NCBI GenBank assembly: GCA_037046615.1
Contig: JBAOHD010000008.1
Span: 558,001-622,000, forward strand
Direction of reading: 5' to 3'
From: Phosphoribacter sp037046615
Lineage (GTDB): Bacteria; Actinomycetota; Actinomycetes; Actinomycetales; Dermatophilaceae
Length of the DNA: 64,000 nucleotides
The notes beneath the pieces were generated by a model. That model saw nothing but the letters and a program-made list of their open reading frames with translations. It was not told the DNA's origin and ran no database searches. Shown here in pieces: positions 46,825 to 52,448 of this stretch. The translations under genes were made by a program, and so were the position numbers. Position 1 is the stretch's first letter. Every line of letters starts with the position of its first letter.

Positions 46825-47126
46825 ATGGGGAGATCAAGGACTACCGCCAGCCCATGGTGACCTCACTGGGCATCATCTTCGGCTTCTTGCTCAACTTCCT
46901 GGCCGAATGGGGGATCAACAACGGCGAACCGCAGGGCCGGTCGGAATGGCTCGTGCTTGCGGTCGTCGTCGTCGCGCTCGGTCTGATGGCGCTCGTCCTG
47001 TTCCTCATCCTGCATCCGACGAAAGGCACGGCCGACCCTGGCCGCTACTACGCGCGGATCCTCCGGCTCTATCTCGGCGCGATCTGCACCGCTTTCCTCG
47101 GGCTCGCCCTGGCCGTTCTGCTCTAG
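46821..47126 (+). CDS. Small membrane protein translationally coupled to fdsA
   Basis: A 101-residue protein starting at a GTG that overlaps the fdsA stop (GTGA, 46821-46824). It has three likely membrane segments (SLGIIFGFLLNFLAEWGI, WLVLAVVVVALGLMALVLFLIL and ICTAFLGLALAVLL). I do not recognise a family with certainty. The sequence is not FdsD or FdsC. The coupling suggests a role beside formate dehydrogenase, for example as a membrane anchor, but this is inference. It is the last gene before the integrative element. Confidence 0.75.
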   Translation: MNGEIKDYRQPMVTSLGIIFGFLLNFLAEWGINNGEPQGRSEWLVLAVVVVALGLMALVLFLILHPTKGTADPGRYYARILRLYLGAICTAFLGLALAVLL

Positions 47127-47259
47127 CCCGGGCGGCTTACGACCGAATCGACTGACCGGTCAGAAGTTGATCTTACGGCGCATGTACGCGCTGACTTGGG
47201 CAAACAACAGGGGCCCTTTCTCTGGTCGGTACAGGGTCGGTACGGGCACCGAAAAAGTG
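47127..47259. other. Left junction region of the integrative element (probable attL)
   Basis: The stretch between the last chromosomal gene and the integrase stop holds no gene. It contains a direct repeat GGTCGGTAC (twice near 47,225-47,245). On the minus strand there is a short open reading with a natural-looking end, AYMRRKINF and stop at 47160. Integrases of this type often insert at the 3' end of a gene and restore it, so this peptide may be the restored end of the target gene. The core cannot be fixed without the right end. Confidence 0.45.
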
Positions 47260-48534
47260 TCAGAAATCGGGGTCTTCGGTGCGAGTGAGCTCGTAGGTCG
47301 CGTTACGCAACCGGTCGAACGCTCGATCCGTGGCATGGGAGTAGCGTGCCAGAAGAACGGCCTGAGAGTGGCCGGAAGCTGCCGAGATGGAACCAACCGG
47401 GATGCCCGCCTCCATCCACAACGTGATCCGACTGTGCCGCAGGATGTGCCACCCCGTGCCCTCCGGAACGCGCAACTTGGAGGCCGCCAAGACGGACGCG
47501 AACAGCCGCTGCATCCGGTGTGGTTCCAGCGGCTGGCCGTCCTCATGCAGGAACAGGAACTCTCCCCGAGCACGACCCTTCGCGCGATCGCGCAACGACT
47601 TCGCCAGGGCATCAGCGACCGGAACCATGCGCCCCTTCTTCGGGTCCGCCTTCGTCGGACCAACCACCGCGCCGGTCTTGCGGGACCAGGACAGCAACTG
47701 CTGGCGGACGCGCAAGAACCCACGAGGAGAAGACAGCACATCATCGACCGTGAGTCCGGCCAACTCCTGCCGGCGCATCCCCGTAGCAGCCCCCAGGATG
47801 AACAGGCCACGTGCCCAATCCGGTGCAGCATCGGCCAGGCGGCGCATCTCAGCATCGGTGAGAACTCGAACTCGCTCTTCCGTCGAGGACTCTGGTCGAG
47901 TCCTCGACTGCATCGGGGAACGTGTGATGTGACCCTCTGACTGGGCGTAGCGGAACACCTGGACGAGCAGGTCGAACGCGCCACCAGCCGTGGTCGAGGA
48001 GACCGGCCACGAGTCCATCAGCTCGGTGATCTCCGACGACGTGATCTCATCGATCCGCTTGTCCCCGAGCGTGGGCAGCAGGCGCAACCGCAGGTGCCTC
48101 TGGTGCTGGTCCAACGTGTTCGGTCGCCACTTCGCAGACCGCTCCGCAACCATCTTGGCGGCCACCTCGCGGAACGTGGGAACCGTCTCGCGGCGCTCCA
48201 GTTCCTCGCGCAACGCCAGCTCGCGCAACTGCTTCTCCTCCCAGAACTGGAAGGTTGAATGGTCGAGCAGGGCCCGGTACTCCACCGCCTCATCGCGGTC
48301 ATGGAACGCCCGGGACCAGGACCGGCCCGTGTACGGGGAGCGGTACTCAACCAGCCAGCGCCGACCCCGACCAGGCTCCTCCTGGATCAGCTTGCCGCCG
48401 CGTGTACGCGCGTAACCACCGCGTGTGAGTCGCTTGTACTTCGGTCCCCTGGTCTTCACTCGTGGCTCCGTCTCGGTGTGGTCAGCGTAGAACCAGCGGT
48501 CCAACAACTGTGGGCGTGGCGCTTCCCGGGTCAT
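47260..48534 (-). CDS. int: Tyrosine-type site-specific integrase
   Basis: A 424-residue recombinase. An N-terminal arm-binding region (GRRWLVEYRSPYTGRSWSRAF) is followed by a SAM-like core-binding domain (TFREVAAKMVAERSAKWRPN, LPTLGDKRIDEITSSEITEL). The catalytic domain has Arg I in GAATGMRRQELAGL, a Lys in the beta-turn (SRKTGAVVGPTKADPKKG), HxxR in WHILRHSRITLW, His/Trp box in SGHSQ and the nucleophile Tyr in LLARYSHATDRAF. It points toward the left junction, as usual for element ends. It defines the left edge of the integrated element. Confidence 0.95.
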   Translation of the reverse strand: MTREAPRPQLLDRWFYADHTETEPRVKTRGPKYKRLTRGGYARTRGGKLIQEEPGRGRRWLVEYRSPYTGRSWSRAFHDRDEAVEYRALLDHSTFQFWEEKQLRELALREELERRETVPTFREVAAKMVAERSAKWRPNTLDQHQRHLRLRLLPTLGDKRIDEITSSEITELMDSWPVSSTTAGGAFDLLVQVFRYAQSEGHITRSPMQSRTRPESSTEERVRVLTDAEMRRLADAAPDWARGLFILGAATGMRRQELAGLTVDDVLSSPRGFLRVRQQLLSWSRKTGAVVGPTKADPKKGRMVPVADALAKSLRDRAKGRARGEFLFLHEDGQPLEPHRMQRLFASVLAASKLRVPEGTGWHILRHSRITLWMEAGIPVGSISAASGHSQAVLLARYSHATDRAFDRLRNATYELTRTEDPDF

Positions 48535-48600
48535 GCTTAGAGAGTGTGTCCGACCGACCCATCATGTGGCCGCAGACACGCTGAACACATGGGGTTCGGA

Positions 48601-48628
48601 ATAGTTATTCCGTCCACGGAATAACTAT
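48601..48628. promoter_or_regulatory. Perfect 28-bp AT-rich palindrome upstream of int
   Basis: ATAGTTATTCCGT (48601-48613) and its exact inversion ACGGAATAACTAT (48616-48628) flank CC. It lies 67 bases upstream of the integrase start and is strikingly AT-rich for this window. It is most likely an operator or recombination/excisionase site controlling int. A terminator is less likely because no gene ends here. Confidence 0.6.
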
Positions 48629-48926
48629 GCATGTCCCGGCAAGTTCGTGCCGGCCAGGTTCTGAGGCGATTTGAGGCAAACCAGACCGGTCGCACCACGG
48701 CAACGGAGCGAACCAGGACGATCCCGAAACGAGAACAACACCAGGACAAGGACTCCACCACCAAGCACGTGGTGATGGAGCGTCACAGGCTGCGAACAGC
48801 CAGGTCACACCACGCGAACAGGCCGGGTCAACACCACGAGCACAGGACACAAACCTGCACGCTCGGGAAGGAATGTGGCAAGTTGCGGCCCCGACCCGGG
48901 TCTCGCGGCTCCCCCATCTACCACGA

Positions 48927-49002
48927 AAGAGTCACCCCCAGAGCAACACCACCCACCGCTGCCACGCGGTGGGTCGCCGGTTCGCCCTGGGAGTGACTCT
49001 TG
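48927..49002 (-). terminator. Large composite inverted repeat after the small-gene cassette
   Basis: Outer arms of about 17 bases (AAGAGTCACCCCCAGAG against AAGAGTCACTCCCAGGG read in reverse complement, two mismatches) enclose an inner perfect 9-bp hairpin (ACCCACCGC with GCGGTGGGT, 48951-48959 and 48966-48974). It begins five bases beyond the stop at 49007, so it probably ends the minus-strand cassette transcript. A structured RNA is possible. Confidence 0.5.
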
Positions 49003-49006
49003 GTCC

Positions 49007-49516
49007 CTACTTGCCGCTACCACGGCCGCCGCTACGCGGCCCACTCGGAGAGTGGAAGGACGGAACGATCAACACAGCCGGAGAACTCGTCGCCCTGACC
49101 AGGGCCCACTGAGACTGCTGCATCGAAGACTGGACCGAGTTGGACATCGACAGGACCGCAGACTCCGCCGCCACCCCAATCGACTCGAAGCCCTTGGCCG
49201 CTGCCGACATCTCCTCGCGGATCGACAGCACCGCCTCAGCCATCACCTCAGCCATCACCTCCATGAAGGTCGGAGGACGGACCTCCTCCCACTCAGCCAG
49301 CGCCCACAAGGCCGAGGGGAAGTCCTGGTCGGACTCATCATGGGCAGTCAGTTCGACCTTCACACCGCGCGCCGCCCAATCCCCATCCTGACGAAGAGCA
49401 GCGCGCTCCGCGTCGTCGTACCCGAGCTCGTCCGACAGGGCCGACTCACTGGCCAGCACCAGCAACCCACCCACCAGGGAGGGAAGCTGGCACTGACCAT
49501 CGTGCAGGCACGTCAT
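49007..49516 (-). CDS. Hypothetical protein, last gene of the minus-strand cassette
   Basis: A 169-residue acidic protein with a helical middle (FMEVMAEVMAEAVLSIREEM and AAKGFESIGVAAESAVLSMS) that may form a coiled coil, and a Ser/Gly/Arg-rich C-terminus. The start overlaps the preceding stop by ATGA (49513-49516). I recognise no domain. The second half of the frame may be partly non-conserved. It is translated with the next gene upstream. Confidence 0.55.
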   Translation of the reverse strand: MTCLHDGQCQLPSLVGGLLVLASESALSDELGYDDAERAALRQDGDWAARGVKVELTAHDESDQDFPSALWALAEWEEVRPPTFMEVMAEVMAEAVLSIREEMSAAAKGFESIGVAAESAVLSMSNSVQSSMQQSQWALVRATSSPAVLIVPSFHSPSGPRSGGRGSGK

Positions 49517-49887
49517 CGCTCGTCACTCCGGTCAGGGTTGCCGGACACCTTCGCCAGCTCAACGCCCATCATCCCGGCCAGCAGCACCCACTGCTCGCAG
49601 ACATCCCTCACGCGATCCAGCAGCGCTCGCTCCACCGAGATACCCCCTGACTCATGCAGGTAGTCCAGCTCGCAGAAGGGGATCATGAACCGGTCGATCA
49701 AGCGCACCACCTCCCGGTCGTCACAGCCGTCAGCGATCATGTCATCCACCGACGACATCGCGATCTCCATCATGTGGCAGACCTTGCCCACCGCCCCAGG
49801 GGACGGGTCGAGGCCCAGCCGGATGTAGCCCTCCGGCTCCAGCTCGTTTGGCGTGCGCGTCACCTTGGCACCCATCGCGATCACCAC
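49513..49887 (-). CDS. Hypothetical protein
   Basis: A 124-residue, mostly helical acidic protein (VGKVCHMMEIAMSSVDDMIA, DREVVRLIDRFMIPFCELDY). GTG start at 49887; an internal ATG four codons later is also possible. It overlaps both neighbours (seven bases with the upstream gene, ATGA with the downstream one), so it is part of a tightly coupled unit. No family is recognised. Confidence 0.6.
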   Translation of the reverse strand: MVIAMGAKVTRTPNELEPEGYIRLGLDPSPGAVGKVCHMMEIAMSSVDDMIADGCDDREVVRLIDRFMIPFCELDYLHESGGISVERALLDRVRDVCEQWVLLAGMMGVELAKVSGNPDRSDER

Positions 49888-50429
49888 CGCTCCGGGTAGT
49901 GCACCGGGTTCACCGGCAGGTCACAGCGGCCAGTCACCACCCAGCCGAACATGTCCTCGCTGATCCAGTAGCTGCCCACCAGCGTCCCCGGGGTCTGGTC
50001 CAGGGCACCGATCAGCTGGGCACGCCAGCACTGCTCGCGCTCGGACAGGTGGAACGGTTCGCCGGCAGCACGGTCGTTGAACGTGACCCGCATCCCGTTG
50101 GGCACGCACGTGTAGCCGGAGGTGCAGGAGTGGACCACGGCATCCACCAGGACTGCCGGGTGGAGCTCATCATCGTTGTTCAGGGGCAGCACCGCGTCGG
50201 CGTTCTCGCGCAGGGAAGCGGCACCGTGGGCGAACAGGTTGTCCACGTCTTCGCCGTCCAGTTCGGCCCGCACGCGGTCCAGGACGCGCCGCAGCATGCG
50301 GTTCGACGTGCGCGACATCATCTGGTTCATCACCGACTGCTCAGCACCCGTGAGCAGTTCGAACTCGGCCAGCAGTGCCACGCGCTCCGCGCGCATCTCG
50401 CGGGCCAGTTCCTCTCGATTGTGGATCAT
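49881..50429 (-). CDS. Hypothetical protein
   Basis: A 182-residue protein from the ATG at 50429 with AAAGGGAAC upstream. The N-terminal 60 residues are helical and charged (REELAREMRAERVALLAEFE, MNQMMSRTSNRMLRRVLDRV). The C-terminal half is beta-like with Trp/Tyr (GYTCVPNGMRVTF, GSYWISEDMFGWVVTG). A longer in-frame start lies inside the intergenic hairpin and is unlikely. No family is recognised; the same cassette holds all its neighbours. Confidence 0.65.
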   Translation of the reverse strand: MIHNREELAREMRAERVALLAEFELLTGAEQSVMNQMMSRTSNRMLRRVLDRVRAELDGEDVDNLFAHGAASLRENADAVLPLNNDDELHPAVLVDAVVHSCTSGYTCVPNGMRVTFNDRAAGEPFHLSEREQCWRAQLIGALDQTPGTLVGSYWISEDMFGWVVTGRCDLPVNPVHYPERW

Positions 50430-50469
50430 GGGAGTGTTCCCTTTCGTGTTGGTTGGTGTGGAACAAAAG

Positions 50470-50494
50470 CCGGAGGGAGGGTGCATCCCTCCGG
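50470..50494 (-). terminator. Intergenic hairpin, copy 1
   Basis: CCGGAGGGA (50470-50478) and TCCCTCCGG (50486-50494) form a 9-bp stem with a seven-base loop between the stop at 50505 and the next start. The same hairpin with similar flanks recurs at 51406-51431. It is a terminator or attenuator candidate. Confidence 0.6.
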
Positions 50495-50504
50495 GGTAGT
50501 CGGG

Positions 50505-51008
50505 TCAGAAGTCGTCGGGCTCGGGCTCGCGGAAGTAGAACTCGTACACGTCCTCGTCCGACTTGAACCGGTGAGGCCGGTGCAGGTTGGAGCCCTTGGT
50601 CAGCTTCTCGATCAGGTACTCCATCGCCACCAGGTGGGGAGCGTTCGTGCCCCACTCGATCCGGACGGCCAGCCCGTCCTCCGGGAACTCCTCCATCAGG
50701 GCATCCATCCAGCTCCTGACCACGAAGCGGTCGGGGTGCCAGTGCTCGGTGCCGTACAGGATCTCCTTCGCCATGTGGGACTCGAACTCGTCAGCCTGGA
50801 CGATGTACAGGGCATTGGGGCGCTGCACCACCCCTCGCGCTGCGCAGCCGAGAAGGGCCCTGGACTCGGCGGACACGATGGCCATCCTGTCCCGAGCGTG
50901 GTTCACCTCGTACTCCCAGGCAGCGTGCCGGTTGCGGTCCTCGTCGGACTCGTGCTCGAAGTCCTGCTGCATGATCGCGCGCTCACCGTCAGACAGCATC
51001 GCGATCAC
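50505..51008 (-). CDS. Hypothetical protein
   Basis: A 167-residue acidic protein (SDGERAIMQQDFEHESDEDR at the N-terminus, VYEFYFREPEPDDF at the end) with Trp-rich middle (WHPDRFVVRSWMDALMEEF). The GTG at 51008 lies inside the preceding gene; an ATG at 50999 is an equally good start. No family is recognised. It precedes the hairpin at 50470. Confidence 0.65.
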   Translation of the reverse strand: MIAMLSDGERAIMQQDFEHESDEDRNRHAAWEYEVNHARDRMAIVSAESRALLGCAARGVVQRPNALYIVQADEFESHMAKEILYGTEHWHPDRFVVRSWMDALMEEFPEDGLAVRIEWGTNAPHLVAMEYLIEKLTKGSNLHRPHRFKSDEDVYEFYFREPEPDDF

Positions 51009-51366
51009 CGACCATCATCGTCAGGCCAGCCGACTCCATGTAGGTGTCGATCCGGGACACCAGCGCCAGGTGCGCAGCGGTGTCCATGTCGCCCATCGCC
51101 ACCAGCTCAGTGAACTCCAGGTCACCGAACATCTCCGCCAGGAACGTTGCCACCAGGCCCACGTCCTTGTTCGCACGCTGCGACCACAGCAGGCCGGCGC
51201 ACAGCGCCTCCATGTTGACCCGGCACTCCCGCATCACCGGTGCGTCATCGTCCGGGTCGGAGAAGTAGTACTGCGCCGACGCACTCTGTTCGGAGTTCAG
51301 CCTGGAGGCCAGGTCACGCGCCGCCGTCAGCACCCCGTGGGTGCGGCGCTTGTTGGTTGTCTTCAT
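50989..51366 (-). CDS. Hypothetical protein
   Basis: A 125-residue protein from the ATG at 51366 with GAGAGGAACGAG upstream. It begins with a basic stretch (MKTTNKRRTHGVLTAARDLA), then an acidic segment (YYFSDPDDDAPVMRECRVN), then a helical C-terminal half (VATFLAEMFGDLEFTELVAM). It overlaps the next gene by about 20 bases. No family is recognised. Confidence 0.65.
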   Translation of the reverse strand: MKTTNKRRTHGVLTAARDLASRLNSEQSASAQYYFSDPDDDAPVMRECRVNMEALCAGLLWSQRANKDVGLVATFLAEMFGDLEFTELVAMGDMDTAAHLALVSRIDTYMESAGLTMMVGDRDAV

Positions 51367-51405
51367 CGTCTCGTTCCTCTCGTGTTGGTGTGATAGAGAC
51401 AAAAT

Positions 51406-51431
51406 CCGGAGGGAGGGTGCGATCCCTCCGG
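51406..51431 (-). terminator. Intergenic hairpin, copy 2
   Basis: CCGGAGGGA (51406-51414) and TCCCTCCGG (51423-51431) have the same 9-bp stem as at 50470. They sit again just after a stop (51440) and just before a CACACCAAC motif and a ribosome-binding site. Confidence 0.6.
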
Positions 51432-51439
51432 GGTGTTGG

Positions 51440-51682
51440 TCAGGGCCGGTGCTGCCAGCCGTGGTCGTTGACGTGGTACCGGCAGAAGGTGGACTCCCCC
51501 GGCTTCAGCTCGTCGCCGCAGTCCAGGCACACCGGCACGTAGCGCTCCGGGTACTCGGGCTCTTGCGGCTCGCGCAGGTTGTCATCGCTGGGCAGGTGGC
51601 CCGTCATCGGGTACATGGTCCACTTCGTCTTCGCCCGGTCGAACGAGCTCATGGTTGCCTTGGTGTCGGTGATCTCGGACAT
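51440..51682 (-). CDS. Small putative zinc-ribbon protein
   Basis: An 80-residue protein from the ATG at 51682 with a strong AGGAGG upstream. The C-terminal third has VCLDCGDELKPGESTFCRYH, which has CxxC and CxxxH spacing like a treble-clef or zinc-ribbon finger (DksA/TraR-like size but not clearly that family). Such small proteins in mobile elements often bind nucleic acid or RNA polymerase; that is inference. Confidence 0.65.
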   Translation of the reverse strand: MSEITDTKATMSSFDRAKTKWTMYPMTGHLPSDDNLREPQEPEYPERYVPVCLDCGDELKPGESTFCRYHVNDHGWQHRP

Positions 51683-51725
51683 TGGATTCCTCCTGGTTGG
51701 TGTGGCGAGTGTTCGCAAATCGGGG

Positions 51726-52079
51726 TCAGTCCGAGGACTGACCGTGCAGCCGCTTGTTCAGTTCCTCAGCCAGCTGGGCCGTCGATGCCTGGGACAGCGG
51801 CGGGTCGATCTCCATCAGGTCAGCAGCAGCGTCCTCGCCGGCCTCACGGACCACCTGGGCCGGGATGCCCAGCGCCTTGGCCATCCGGGCCACCGTCGCC
51901 GGGAGCAGGCTCAGCGGAACCCGCGTGTTCCCATCCACGATCCGGTAGCCGACCGAGGCCGCCTGCATGTACGTCCGGGAGATGCCGGACTCCCGGGAGA
52001 TAGCCGACACCGACCTGGGGTCGTTCTCGATCGCGAGGCGAAGCACCTCGTTGATCGGCTTGTCGATCTGTTCTCTCAT
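51726..52079 (-). CDS. Helix-turn-helix regulator of the element
   Basis: A 117-residue protein whose first 75 residues form a HTH like those of XRE/Cro-type proteins (INEVLRLAIENDPRSVSAIS, then RESGISRTYMQAASVGYRIV, ARMAKALGIPAQVV). The ATG at 52079 has AGGAGGAAG five bases upstream. It is the first gene of the minus-strand cassette and faces the divergent primase gene, the usual place of an immunity or copy-control regulator. Binding sites may be in the 52083-52448 gap. Confidence 0.7.
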   Translation of the reverse strand: MREQIDKPINEVLRLAIENDPRSVSAISRESGISRTYMQAASVGYRIVDGNTRVPLSLLPATVARMAKALGIPAQVVREAGEDAAADLMEIDPPLSQASTAQLAEELNKRLHGQSSD

Positions 52080-52082
52080 CAC

Positions 52083-52448
52083 TTCCTCCTGTATCGCCGT
52101 CCATCGGCGTTAGGGACAGTACACCACAAAATCGCACACCCGCGCAACCCCACTGAAGGCAGTTCCCCAAAGAATCTTGCACACACGTGCGCATCTCTGG
52201 CAGACTGGCCCTGCCGCGCTACCGAGCCCGAACCGAGTAGCTTTGGGGAGCCGCACAGTACAGACGGCAACGAGACGCTACGGCCAACCCACAAGGGCAC
52301 CCCGGCAGGGGTGGAAGAACAAGGGCAGAAGACGGAAGCCCTGCGGACACGCCGCTGGATGCACGGGGCCGGAAACCCCGCAGCGCACGTCCTACCGGTC
52401 ACACGCCACAGGTGACTGGACCGCACGAGTACCAAAGAGGTACCCGCC
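52083..52448. promoter_or_regulatory. Divergent control region between the HTH gene and the primase
   Basis: 366 bases without a credible gene. A TTGCAC near 52,173 could be a -35 element toward the primase. GCCGCACAGT at 52250-52259 recurs at 56228-56237 and 57209-57218, each upstream of a plus-strand unit. The HTH protein gene starts at its left edge. The region is a likely switch for replication against maintenance. Confidence 0.45.

Larger units (their letters stand above)
48535..49006. other. Gene-poor 470-bp region upstream of the integrase
   Basis: No convincing coding sequence is seen on either strand. Short open frames here have odd composition, no good ribosome-binding sites and no family look. 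A 31-codon minus-strand reading starting ATGCATAGTTATTCC and stopping two bases before the integrase start would encode a peptide with CSAC; it is too short to call. The region contains the AT-rich palindrome at 48601-48628 and a large structured inverted repeat at 48927-49002. Confidence 0.6.

Noticed and set aside
48605..48996. Short open frames on both strands upstream of int as genes
   Set aside because: Arg/His/Thr-rich translation, no ribosome-binding sites and interruption by palindromes; treated as non-coding.
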